This document shows, one piece after another, positions 50,863-63,125 of a stretch of 64,000 nt of DNA. The DNA lies in assembly GCF_022682495.2 (NCBI RefSeq), contig NC_071392.1:55701459-55765458 (forward strand), given 5' to 3'. The stretch comes from Desmodus rotundus. Its lineage: Eukaryota; Chordata; Mammalia; Chiroptera; Phyllostomidae. Made by a program: the position numbers and the translations under genes. Within the stretch, counting starts at the first letter, position 1. Every line of letters starts with the position of its first letter. The notes below the pieces were generated by a model. That model had not been told where the DNA came from, did no database searches, and saw only the letters and a list, made by a program, of their open reading frames with translations.

Positions 50863-51734
50863 TCTTACCACTTAACCACATCTTCCTTCTTACCATTTTT
50901 TAAAAGGGAGCATCATTTAGCACCATAATATAAATTAAGTGTAACAGATAGAGTGAAATCTAAAAAAGGACATCCTTCTGTGTCAAATTGTTTCTGGGTG
51001 GCCCATCAAGTATTTGTTTACCACATGTATGTTCTTTCTCATCTCCCTGTTAAGTTGCGTACCATCCATTTTAAACCCCAGGCCCCTGTCTACCTCCCTT
51101 CATTCCAGAATGGCACATAAACCTCAAATGTGTTTTTAGGTCTCATATTTTTCTAGCACTCCGAGAAGTACATCTATAATAAATTAGGGGCATTTTCCCT
51201 GTTAATCTGTCTCATATTAATTATTAGCCCAGCCACAAGAACATAGAAGGTGGGAAGAAAAATTATTTTTTGTAACCCCAGTTTAAATAAATCACCAAGA
51301 ATTTAAAATGATTAAAATGTGTGTATGTACTTAAGTCATTCCCATGTCTGTCTTACAAAACAAAACTGTTTCTTGTATAAAACCACTGGATGTTCACATT
51401 CCTTACAGTAGTTGACAACTTGAACAACTATGATTTCTTTCTAGATGCTCAACACACTTCTCTCAGCTTTCTGACAGGAGTGTCTGAGTAAGTTCTCAAT
51501 ACATGGAGGACCCAGCAGTTACAGGTAGAATAGTCAGCACAGCTCCAATAACACACAGTTAGGTGAGAAGCTACAATTTTGTGTTCCATAATTTAAAAGC
51601 TCTTTTTTTCACTACAAAATCAAGAAGGAAAATATACCTACCAATCTGGAGCAATTTACTGGCAAGACTCAACTCTCTAAGAGTGGGATAATAATTGGTT
51701 TCCCACCTGCCAATTTACATGCAAAACTGGCAGG

Positions 51735-51910
51735 ATACTGCAGAGGTTCTGAGCGTGTCTCCAGATTCATGAAGATCTAGATACAAATGCCATCTCTACC
51801 TCTTACTGCTCTTTGAGGTTGTTGGGAGCAATGAATGCAATGATGCACATAAAGTGCTTAATAGCCCATGCCATTCCATCAGTAAAAGTTAGTTCTGCAA
51901 TTAACTGTGT
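51735..51910 (+). repeat. MIR SINE remnant
   Basis: A MIR-like order is visible ('ctagatacaaatgccatctc', 'tttgaggttgttgggagcaa', 'atgcacataaagtgcttaat'). It has an internal deletion. Confidence 0.65.
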
Positions 51911-52403
51911 AGAAAAACTGGCATTCTAGCAATAACTTTGTGTTTTACTTGTGTGCCAATACAATTGTTATATATTACAAAGACAGAGATGTATATTAAA
52001 AACTCCAAGACCACAAGAGAATAATATTAGTGACTTAACTTTGTTTGTCTATTACTGAACTCTTGAGGCAGGAGGAGGAAGGTAGAACCACCAATCAAAA
52101 AATGTCTTATTCACACTCATCGTGAAATACTATGGATAGCAGAAGATAAAATGTTTTAACTAGAGGGTCTTACTTTCTAGTGGCTCAACTAAATTTCAGT
52201 GGTCCAGGCACAATTTCAAGTCCACTGTTAGCTGACCTCCCTTATCACCCTCTCCCTCTGTCCCTCTTGTTAGTCATTTCCATAAACTCCCAAGTACTCC
52301 ATGGAGGTGACTCTCCATTTTCCCCATTCTAAAACCAAATCCCAAGCAGAACATGGCTTGCACATGACTCTCTTGACAGTTTTATTTTTAAAATGTGAAT
52401 CTT

Positions 52404-52560
52404 GCTTTTTGAGGAAGTCGCAGTAGTAGCTGCTACTTAGGGCCGTTTATAGCCCACTGCTGCTCCTGGCTCACCACTGTTCGCTCTCGCGGACGAACAA
52501 GTTGGTCAGGAAGCCGCGCCGCAGCCATGGCTTTTAAAGATATCAGTTGTTTAAAAAAAA
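52404..52560 (+). pseudogene. RPS20: RPS20 5'-end mini-retrocopy with poly(A)
   Basis: The insert begins ctttttgaggaag, like the pyrimidine-start (TOP) 5' end of ribosomal protein S20 mRNA. It matches that mRNA's 5' UTR ('gttcgctctcgcgg', 'gaacaagttggtcaggaagc') up to the start codon at 52527-52529 and the first codons (MAFKD). After about five matching codons it jumps to 'agttgttt' and a 12-base A-run. The rest of the ~119-codon frame is missing. Perfect 14-bp duplications (aaaatgtgaatctt) flank it at 52390-52403 and 52561-52574, so it is a processed retrocopy with its middle lost. RPS20 is recalled from memory. Confidence 0.8.
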
Positions 52561-52574
52561 AAAATGTGAATCTT

Positions 52575-52853
52575 ACGAACTTCCAGCTATAAGATAAATA
52601 AGAACTGGAGATACAATGTACAACATGATGAATATAGTTAACACTGCTATATGGTATATCTGAAAGTTGCTAAGAGTAAATCCTAAAGTCTCTCATCACA
52701 GGGGAAAAACACTTTTCTTTTTCTTTTTTTGTATCTATATAACTGTGATTATACTGTGATAATCATTTCACAAAATAGGTTAGTCATTATGCCATATACT
52801 TTAAGCTTATACAGTGCTTTTATCAATTATATCTCAATAAACTGAAAGAAAAT
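52575..52853 (+). repeat. old L1 3' end fragment
   Basis: L1 3' UTR landmarks are visible ('caatgtacaacatgatgaat', 'gaaagttgctaagagtaaat', 'tcaattatatctcaataaac'). It ends in an A-rich tail just before a third copy of atgtgaatctt at 52854-52864. Confidence 0.8.
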
Positions 52854-53539
52854 ATGTGAATCTTGCCCAAATGCAAAACTTATTCTCTTTAGGTGCTTTT
52901 CAACAAGCTGATTGCTGTTCCTGGAGCACTTGCTACTCCTGGAAGTACAACTAAGTAGGTGTTTACTGTGCAACCTCATGCAGCTTTCCTACATACTATT
53001 TCCACCAGGTACAGAAAGCCTCAGAAAATGGTTAGCATGGAGAACTGGGACAGTGCAGGGCCACTTCAAACACTGCTCAGAGAGATGGACTGCATGGTGT
53101 GGCTCTGTGCTCTGAAAAAAGCCTCAGTGATTTGTGACCTGCTGTAGAGAACTCATAACCTACTACTATCTGCCATCAATAAGGCTTATGCAATTATGGA
53201 CCTTCATTCAGGTTCTGGGAATTGTGAGCAAGTGAGTTTGCACATGTGTGTATGCAATGGGAAATGTTCTTCTTGAATCAAAGAAATGGTTTAGAATTTG
53301 ACAATTGCAGAATACACAACTCCAATTAAAAAGAGTCATGTCAAAGTAATTAATTAGGAGGCTAATAGAACCAACCAGAATTTGATACTTGAGAGCCTAA
53401 AATGAGCATCAGGTATTACAGAGTTAAGGTTCATTTATTACAGAGTTCATTTCTTTTCCCACCACTTCCGTGTTCTAGTTTTTGTTTGGCATGATCAAGG
53501 ATAGACTGCACATGCAGCAATATGTCTGAACCATCAAGT

Positions 53540-53705
53540 TCTCTAAGACCTTGCTATTCAGTGTGTGGTCCATGGACCAGCAGCACTAACATTATCTGAG
53601 AGATCTTCATCTCAGGCCCCTCCTGGATTCACCCCACACAGAATCACATTTTATCACCACACCCAGGTGATCCATATGCACACCGGAGTTTGAGAAAAGC
53701 TGCTC
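53540..53705 (+). mobile_element. MER20 (hAT-Charlie non-autonomous DNA transposon)
   Basis: The blocks 'cagtgtgtggtccatggacc', 'agcagcactaacattatctg', 'caggtgatccatatgcacac' and 'gagtttgagaaaagctgct' follow the MER20 consensus. MER20 copies have been reported as regulatory elements in mammals, but nothing here shows activity. Confidence 0.75.
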
Positions 53706-53864
53706 TCATAGACACATCTGTATAAATGTGCCTCTGAGACATGCAGAACAGAAAAGTATATATCAAACAGTGAGCAAAAGGTACTGGTTACACACGCACA
53801 CTGTATGAACGGCTACAGGGCCAGCCTAAACTTCTGTGAAGCTCAGAACAAAACAGTGAGTAAG

Positions 53865-54090
53865 AGCAAGGATTTTATAGTAAGTGAGATCTGGCTTTGA
53901 GTTTCACCTCTGTCACTTTACTAGCCATGGACCAGGAAGCAAATTATCTGGCCCCTCTGCACACTGCTATCTTTACCTGAAAATGGAGATTATAACTCCA
54001 CCCTCGTGGAGGTGTCCCTACATTGAAATGAAAGCATGCACTTAAAACATTTAGCACAGTGTCTGGCCCATGGAAAACACTCAATAAACA
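53865..54090 (+). repeat. MIR SINE, well-preserved
   Basis: 'agcaaggattttatagtaag', 'tctggctttgagtttcacct', 'tgtcactttactagccatgg', 'tttacctgaaaatggaga' and 'gcacagtgtctggcccatgg' give almost the whole MIR. It ends 90 bp from the exon 5 donor. Confidence 0.85.
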
Positions 54091-54093
54091 TCA

Positions 54094-54477
<384 letters not shown>

Positions 54478-54782
54478 TTAAAGTGTCTTGGGGGAAAAAA
54501 TATCAGGCATATATATATTTTAGTACCTTGAAATTACAGTGACATAATGCAGGTAGAACACTACTATACAATTATTTGCCAGAGAAAAATTGACCTTTGA
54601 GATATTTTATGACACTTAAAGTATAGAAAAATAAAGGGCTGCCTTTGGCTTTTCTGATTAGAAGAAATACTAAACAACAAGCATCTGAGCTTAAAGTAGC
54701 TGCTGAGTTCATATTTTCCATTTGACCTGAATATTAAGTTCACCATTAAAAACTTACCTCTCACCATTACGGTGTTTCATTA

Positions 54783-54829
54783 AAAAGAGAAGAGAAAGAA
54801 GAGGAGAGGAGCGAGGAGAGAAGAGAAGC
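54783..54829. repeat. GA-rich purine tract
   Basis: About 45 bp of almost only A and G occurs ('gagaagagaaagaagaggag'), roughly 400 bp upstream of exon 5 in gene order. Confidence 0.85.
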
Positions 54830-56504
54830 AAATATGTCTAGACTGTAAGGCTGAGCATGCATATGGCAAAGTTGCCCACAAATAGGAAAGGTGACTAATT
54901 GCAAAAGTCTGTAAAAAATGTGAAACCAGACACTCTATATATCCATGCTCGAGCTTTACGCTACATTTTGCAGTATGAGTAAACCCAGTTTTATAGATCC
55001 GGGTCTCACTTTGTTGAAGGCAACTCCTTCTCTCTGAAAAGCAGCAATAAGAGTCAGTTTCCTCTCACACTCATATTTCATATGACATCCTGATTAGCCA
55101 TTTTCAGTGAATAATCAATAATTAAGTGCTCCTGGGGTTAGAAAGTCAGCAAAGAATGAGGTTTTGATCAAGCTCATGTCTTGGTTATAGTGAGCTAAAG
55201 TAGACTGTACACTTTAAGCTGATGAAAATAAATTCTCAAATACATCTTGCTGTCAATCCCCTCCTGGTACTCCCACAGGCACCCCGGAAGCCCCTGGGAC
55301 AGGCATTTCTAGAATGGTCAGTCTGTACAATGCCCTTCCCTGCCTTGCTCCCTGTTAAATAGAAATTGTTTTGTGTGGATAATCCAGTGAACTGACCATG
55401 ACAGGTTAAACACTTTGCACTTTCTTTTTTCTCATTCATGGAGGGCAATGCCATAAAAAGGAGAAGCCAAGATACAGACAGATCTACTGAGAATGGCAAA
55501 TTCCTCTTACACCACTGGCTTTAAGAGTAAAATGAAAGGGAGGGGAAACATATTTTCTCATCTTGCCTCTCAAAGCAAGTGCATACTGATGGCCAGGCTC
55601 TAGGCCCCATCACCCTGTCAGAATACAATCTTGGAAGAAGCCAGCTCCACCAAGTAGGTGCACAGCAGAGGCAATGAAATAAATGAGACCAAAAATCGGA
55701 TAATGAATTTTCTCTCAGTAGAAAATAAAAGAGATTAAAATATGGGGGTGAATGGGGGGGATTTTCTTGCTTACTCCTTCTTAATCATTTTTTTTTTACT
55801 TTGAACTAAAAAAAGAGGCTTTTTATTTGTTATTCAGATGCCACTTTTGGTGAAATAAAATAAAAATCCAGTTTTCTAAATTTACATGTGGGAAGAGTGA
55901 AAACTCAGCACCAGAAAATAGCTTTCTTTTCAAAACAACTTGAGGCTTTCCACACTCACTCAGAAATCAGTAAAATTACTTGTATTTTAAATAAAATCGG
56001 TATAACCTAATAGAGTATCCTATTTTAGCTTTTTACTACAAATCAAGTGTGCTATTGATTAAATTCTAAGCTCTATTTAAATATGGTGCTACTTTAGAGC
56101 ACAGGGGATGCTCCAATTCATTAGTTCATTTCTACCAGAAAGGAAAATCAACCTTCCAATCTGGTTTAAAAATAATTATTACAAAGTATAAACCTACTTG
56201 TAGATATATGATGAGAGATCGGTGCAGCAAAAATGTTGAAAGTAGACATTTCAAGAAATTCATGAGATGATATCTCCTAGACAAGCTTTTGTGATCCACT
56301 ACAAAATGGGTCTGAATATGATCTAAAAATCAGTGAAGCAATAGTATTTCATACTTGCTTTTATTTCCAGTTTATACAAAAATTGAAAACTTATTTTTCT
56401 GAAATTCCAGAAAAAAAAAGAAGAGTAGTAAAAAAATTTTAGAGGCATAGAGTCCATTTTGAAGAATCACACATGGGAAAAAAAATCAGCATGTAGAACA
56501 GGAT

Positions 56505-56565
56505 GAAAATTCTCTTTTTCCCTCCCTTCCTCTCTCTCTAAAAGTAAATAAAATAGAATGTTAAA
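56505..56565 (+). repeat. 5'-truncated Ves SINE tail
   Basis: Only the Ves-like end remains ('tttttccctcccttcctctc', then 'tctctaaaagtaaataaaat'). It lacks the tRNA-like head, so the assignment is tentative. Confidence 0.5.
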
Positions 56566-57171
56566 AAAATCATATAGGGTAGAATTGGTCAGTCATAACC
56601 CAAAGAAGCAAGGAAGCCAGGAAGGAGATGACCGACAGTTTTCTCAAGTTCGTGGATGTCTGATGTCTGCACCCAGGCCTTCACCCTCATTTGACCGTTT
56701 CCACAAGAAGACTGAAAATAACTATTAAAAGGGCTGCCACGAGAAGGAATCAAAATCTGGTCACATCTTTCCTGGCAGAAACATGGGTAAGAAACAACAC
56801 CAGGGAAGACAGTTGATTCCTCCTGGAGATAAAGTCAGGCAACTTCACCCACTCTAGGAATGCCATAATCACACATGCCACTTCCAAAGACATGGTGCTG
56901 AAGAGATACTGGATCATTTAGTTCTAAATAAGGTGGTGAGACGTGCTTTCAGAAAGGAATGCAAGTAAGAAAGCTGTAAGTTAATCAACTGCCCTGAAGA
57001 AAGAAACCATCTGGTTCAAAGTCTGCCATCCCCAGGACATGAATAGCAAATTGCTCAGTACCAGTTACCCAGTGAGGGGTCATTAGGACTTCCGGAGACA
57101 GGTGAGACAGACCATTAGATAAATGGTACCATGAAGGGCCTGGGTTCTAAAGGGGAACTGACATGGATGGC

Positions 57172-57295
57172 AGCTGTGCAACCTCAGCCAGCACACCTAC
57201 CCTCTCATTGTCCTTAAGGATCCAAAAGGAAAGATACCTACTTTGTAGGGGTCTTGGCAAGTAAATACGTGTAAATCCAATAGTGCTATTTTTTC
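57172..57295 (+). repeat. MIR SINE remnant
   Basis: The MIR core order is visible ('gctgtgcaacctcagccagc', 'acctactttgtaggggtctt', 'aagtaaatacgtgtaaatcc'). Confidence 0.55.
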
Positions 57296-57574
57296 TCACG
57301 TATATCACACACTATGCTAATATAGTCCACTCCTAATCTATACATATACACAATACAGACATATATACTCATACAGAAATATACACACACATCCATATTA
57401 GGAATGGCATATACAGCATGCTATGTGATTTTCAAACACTGAAATACCGGAACCTTCTTTTCAAAGCTAACCTTATGCTTTGCTCCCCTACGTAACAGTG
57501 CTTCTGAAGCACACCCTTAGAAATGCCAGGCCTCCCCTTAGTAAAATTATGAAACCACATTAAGAACAGAAACT

Positions 57575-57808
57575 CAGGCCCTGGCTGATGTGGCTGAGTT
57601 GGTTGGAGCTTTGTCCCGTAAACCAAAAGGTCACAGGTTCGATTCCTAGTCAGGGCACATGCCTAGGCTGTGGATTTCGTCCTTGGTCAGGAATGTATGA
57701 TAGGCAACTGATAGATGTTTCTCTCTCATACTGAAATTTCTTTTCCTCTCTCAGTCCCTTCCTCTCTCTCTCCCTCTCTCCCTCTCTCTTATAAAGAAAA
57801 AAAGAAGC
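57575..57808 (+). mobile_element. Ves SINE
   Basis: The head (ggccctggctgatgtggctg), a B-box region ('aggttcgattcctagtcagg') and a long (ct)-rich tail ending 'ataaagaaaaaaag' mark it. Imperfect 13-bp repeats (aagaacagaaact at 57562-57574, aagaacaggaact at 57832-57844) may be its duplications. However, about 20 extra bases lie between its tail and the right-hand repeat. Confidence 0.9.
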
Positions 57809-59959
57809 ATGTACTTGGGTGAGGATTAAAAAAGAACAGGAACTAGGTAATTAGATACAAGAGGTTTGAAGGAACTGCATTTGAATTTAGGATTACTAAA
57901 TTCAAATTCACTGTCTCACTAAGCAGAAGTTCCCTGATATCACAAAATGGAACAATAGCAGCCCCATTACAGGGCTGCCATCAATGACTAGCACTGGGTA
58001 CTCAGTAAACGGTAATAGTAATAGTTGCTGACACCCATGGGGTTGTGAGAACCACCCAACAAAAGTTTCAAGGATGTGTGTGTATCTAAACTCAGCAAAC
58101 AGGTGTCCACATGTTGTTTCAGTTTCCTCGCTGCTCACTGAAAGTTGATCACTGATTAATTCTGTTTCCATATCAGGCTCTTGTGAGTTGGCTAAGCATG
58201 ACACTCTTCTAGTGCTGAAGACTGAAAAAATGAGTTTCTAAGCCACCAAAGCTCAGCACCCGACCTAGAACTATAATGGCTCCAGCATCACCTGACAATG
58301 GATGTAAATATATCTAAATTATAGTTTTTCAACAAAGCTGCTTTAATATCACCTAAACAGAGCTACCGCAAAATGCCTGGAAGCTAGATCATTTATCAAT
58401 TTTTTTCACTATAAAGCAAATTTGAGAGGGAAGGTTAACCTCTTTAATTTAATAGGTAAATGTGTGTTTATTGCCATGCACAAGAGCCATTCAAGATTAT
58501 GACCCAAAGGGCGAATTCTACAGTAGGAAAAGGAGGTGAAAGTTGTGGGGAAGACAGCCACAAAATTTTCCAAATACACTTGACCTGGTAAATATTTGTC
58601 AAGCTTGCTAAAAAATAAAAACCTTCATTTGAAGATTACAGTAGCACCAGAAAAAAACATATAGGTGTCTGTTTCTAGGTTTATATTTTTAGAAGATACA
58701 TAATTTGAGAATTGCTATTGGCCTCTCATATTTCCTCTGCCTGTAGCTTTCTTTTCTCTCTGTGTTCTGGGGCTGGACAAAACTCAAACACTGAGGTCAG
58801 CACAAACCATGGAGAGAAAAACCACAACAAGAAACATACTGAGAAGAACTATGAAACATAGAATTGTTCCAAGAACAGAGATTCCATGTCTTTTATGTTG
58901 TAGCCAAAGAGTATAGAAATATGACTGTGACCCTCTAAACTAAATTATACTAACTTTAGTCTAGGACCAGAGATGCCCAGCTGTAGAGGGCTATCTGGGC
59001 TGCCGGAGCACAACTGCGGGGATGAGGGGTTGTTCCATTACCTCTGCATCTTGGCTCATGCGTGTGGATCCAGCATGCCTGCTCACAGTTAACGTCCCTC
59101 ATACTGCTCTCACCTATTTGTCTTTCCAAGGCCATAAAGACCTAATGAGTGGCTGTCATTTGTTTCCATGTTGGAAAATGAAGTATAATTTCAGAAAAGA
59201 AGGTGGAGATTGTGTTGATGTTCTCCCAAAAGACAATAAAACAATATGAAGTTGTGTGTTTGTGGAGATAATTTAACTTGAGATTTTTTTAAAAGGTCAT
59301 GAAAACAGATTATGAAGAAAACAGTAGAGGATTCTCATTAGAGCATTCCTAACATTATGTTATGATAAACTTCAAAAAAAACACATTGCAGAGAATACCT
59401 TCTTAGTTAGAATGAAATATGATTAAATAATCTAATTTGTTACTGCCTTTTCATCTATCTTATTGGGTTACTAAAATGCCAAGATTAAAATCACAGTATT
59501 TAATCACTTGCATGACTCATTATGAGAGTGTTAAACAAGGTTTGCATACTGGATCATTACAACTTGCTTTCATGTTGCTTAGAATGCTGGAAATGTACAC
59601 AACACCCCTCACATATTTGCATGAGGGCTCCAACTACCAGAAGAATGAAATGTTGTGCTTTTATATAACAAATTTATTTTCTATTTAACTTTGTTCGTTC
59701 CATAACAAGTAGACACTCTTCCTATTCAAGCACTGGCCTAACAGAGAACAAAGGAAGTTATCCCTTATAATGTATTTTTAACCAACTAATAAATTATTCA
59801 ATAGTCACAGTTTTAATAAACCAAAATTTGTAATAAAAAATTTGCTTTCCATACAGTGTAGGAAACAACTAAAATGTCCACAGCTAATACACTAAAATAA
59901 ACATTGTAGGAAATCTGCACAATCCTGGACTTCCTCTTTTCCTCCATTCAAGGTGAACT

Positions 59960-60420
59960 TCCAGATAACCTTTGTCCCAGAATAATCATGTGACCCTTAA
60001 AAGTACCCAGGGTTGTGCCAGTTACTTTCCAATTACTATCCTTCACCTGGGAACCACTGCATGCCCAGAAAGGCTGGTCTTTAGGGTATAAATCAGCTGG
60101 CTCATTTTTCCTCTGGATTCTACTAATGAGAAGCACTGGCAGAAGCTGGCAATGGAGAGAAGAGCAATCAGGGATATTTATTTCAGTAACTTACTCTCCA
60201 TTGCTAGAGATCTGCTAGTGGCATCCCTCTTCCCATGGCCACCTTTCCAGAAGCATGACCCCTCTTCCTCGGATCCAGCCATCAATGAATCAATCTGTAC
60301 CTTCAGGTTAGGGGTAGTAACCTTTTCCAACTTTCAGTAGTCCTGGGGGCTGGACTTTAGGATCACTTTTGGGGCCTTTAACCTTGTTCACTCCTTTATA
60401 AATATCCACTCTTTTAAGCT
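59960..60420 (+). repeat. old mammalian interspersed repeat, family unsure
   Basis: Blocks such as 'ctggattctactaatgagaa', 'gcactggcagaagctggcaa', 'ttaggggtagtaacctttt' and 'ctttataaatatccactctt' recall a widespread old mammalian repeat that I cannot name with confidence. Confidence 0.4.
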
Positions 60421-61349
60421 GCCAGGACCCTAACTGGTAAGATGGATCAGTTTTAAATCCCATTTTTATCATCTTTGTAGGTAAATTATAGTTTCCATGA
60501 ATTTTGAATTTACTTAGGCTTTTTATAAAGTTATCATGTTAGATTTCAATTTTTTTAAATTACCTGCATAACTAAACAGATGAATATTTCAAGGACATAT
60601 TTATTGCATAGACATTTTATTGAAAATCCATTTACTAAGAATCAGTTATGATTTCAGCAGTTGGGACTTTCAAGAAATATAATATATGGTCATTTGCTCT
60701 CTGCTCTCAAAGAATATATAGTCATATGGGGTGAAAGGTATACATCTATAAGGAGTATATAGGAGCAAATTTTATCTGATGAGCAGTACAGTCAAAAACC
60801 ACCAACGGAAGGCTTCCAGGATACACCTTGGTTATGAAAAATATGGAATGTAAACTGTGCTACAAAATACAAATATGATTTGGATAGAAATGACCACTAA
60901 AGCTGAAGGTTAAAACATTGCTTAATGTACACACTAACACTATGGTGCTGAATTATTTTTTTACATGGAGTATTTAAGGGCTATGGCTGCATTCTTTAAC
61001 AAAAAAACAAAAAAGAAAAAGAGAGGAAGAAATATTTGTTTTAATTATGAAACATTCTTTTCAAGAGGTTTTGACAATGACTTCGTTATTTTTTCTATTT
61101 ATGTCTGAATATAAAAGGAGTTTATAACCATGAATGGAAAAGTTAAGAGGTTTAAAAAAAAATAGTCATTCCCTATATCCACACTATCCAGACTGAACCA
61201 GTGTCAATATTTTAACATATTTAATTTCAGCACTTTTTCAGGCATTATGCTCTTCTAACACAGTCAAAATAAAAGTATATTTCAAATTATACTTTTGCTT
61301 TTAATATTAAAAGGTTTTCCTAATATCTTTTAACAAATTGTACCTAAAC

Positions 61350-62050
61350 ATCATTTATCATTGCAGTGCAAATTAAAGCCACAGTGAGTTACCATTCAAC
61401 ACCCACTGGAATGGCTAAAATTATAAAGACTGATAAGTGTTGAGGATTTGCAGAAATAGAAACTCTCAAACAATGTGAGTGTAAGCTGGCATAACCTCTT
61501 TAGAATATAATTGGGCATTATCTACTTGATGTATAACCTATGATCCAGCAATTCCTTTCCCTGTTATATGCCCAATATAATGTATGAACATGTGCCACAA
61601 TGTACTAGAATATTCAGAGCATCATTATTCATTCACATTAAAATTGGAAACAACCAAATATCTATTAACATTAGAAAGGGTAAATAACTTACACAATGAA
61701 GTAGTAAATATCTATGAAAATGAACAAATTACAAAGTGAAAAAATCTCACAAATGTAATACTGAGTAATAAAAAGCCTTGCACAAAAGAATACAGTATAC
61801 TGTACGAGTATAATCCTACTTGTATTAAGTTCCAGTAACAGACAAATCTAAACTTTAGCATTAGAATGGTCAGGAAAATCTTTACCTTCGGGCTGGTAGA
61901 CTTTTGTGGTGCTGGCAATTGTTCTGTTGCTAGACTTAGTTGGTGGTTACAGGTTTTACCTCTGATGATTCATTAAAATTCCTGGAACTATATGTGTATA
62001 TTATGTGGGTTTTTCTCTATGTATACTATATATTACCAATTTTTTAAAAG
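61350..62050 (+). repeat. old L1 fragment, ORF2 end and 3' UTR
   Basis: 'taccattcaacacccactgg' and 'aatggctaaaattataaaga' open a degraded ORF2 C-terminal region. It continues with 'tatgatccagcaattccttt', 'tggaaacaaccaaatatcta' and 'gtggttacaggtttta'. It is an old, antisense copy. Confidence 0.75.
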
Positions 62051-62984
62051 CATACATACATTTTGTATGTCCACAGTGGTGTTAACCATTTCTATTAAGT
62101 TCTGAAAATCAAATAGATATACACTTGTATTTTTTTAATTTATAAAACATTGATACTTTAAAAATACCACTATTTATGATAATTTCTACTGTCAAACAAA
62201 GATTGTCTAGTTGACACATTAGTCTAAACTCAAAGTAAACTATGGAAGATAGGCTTCTATGTATTAATTTTAGGGGAGGAAAGTTCCTGCTAAGCCAATC
62301 AAAGGACAAAGCCATGTACATGTTCACAATACATGTCAATCATGTACTTTCACAACCGAAACAATGTCATGCAAGTATTATAAGACTGATGCAATTGTCT
62401 ACGGTTAAAACTTATTTTATTTCTTCTTCAGGGGACTGTAAAAACAATTTGACAAAATGTATCTCTATTCTGTACTGTAAATATAACTCTACATTAATAG
62501 AGATTTCAAGGTCAAGAAAATAATGAGCAAATATAAAAGAAAGTCCATTCACCAAAACTACAATGTGCAATGCACTGTTATTACAAAGAATTCTTAACAA
62601 ACATACTACTGGTTCAAATAAGCACTTGGAGCTAAATGACTACAATGCATCTTCCCTCTGGTACAACTCACACTTGTATAAAGAAACCTGCTGTGTGTCT
62701 CCAACATTTTAGAAACAAGGCAGAAAGAGAGCACCAGTGGAGAAGGCAGTATCCTTGATCCAAATGGCAGTTGACAAACCAGTTTCTAAATAACTTGTCA
62801 TCAGTTTTGAATATTTTAGTTCCATAGGCACAGAGTATATTCAAATTTATTATTTTTAGTGGCCTCTTTTGCTGTACAAATGGAATCCAAATATTCCATA
62901 CAAAGATACCCTTCTTTTTGCAATGTATAATAACAGAAATCATCTTTTTCTCCTTCCCCCAATTACTATGGTTTGGGAGAAAAA

Positions 62985-63125
62985 TAAAAATAATTAAAAA
63001 TTGGTCATGTAAGTTTTTAAATTAATAAAATTAATGGGCCATTATATATTAATAAAATTAATATATATCATTATATATTTATAACATGTGTTACATATGG
63101 TTAATATTTATATATAATTAATGTA
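62985..63125. repeat. AT-rich low-complexity tract
   Basis: Repeated ttaataaaattaat and tatatata-type runs cover about 140 bp. Confidence 0.85.

Noticed and set aside
58045..58060. GLI-like binding site (aaccaccca, one mismatch to the GLI consensus), suggesting autoregulation
   Set aside because: An 8-of-9 match is expected several times by chance in 64 kb, and no cluster of sites is seen.
62242..62523. 93-codon plus-strand frame in intron 4 as a possible small gene or GLI3 exon 4
   Set aside because: It has no resemblance to GLI3, its codon use looks random, and no convincing splice context was seen.
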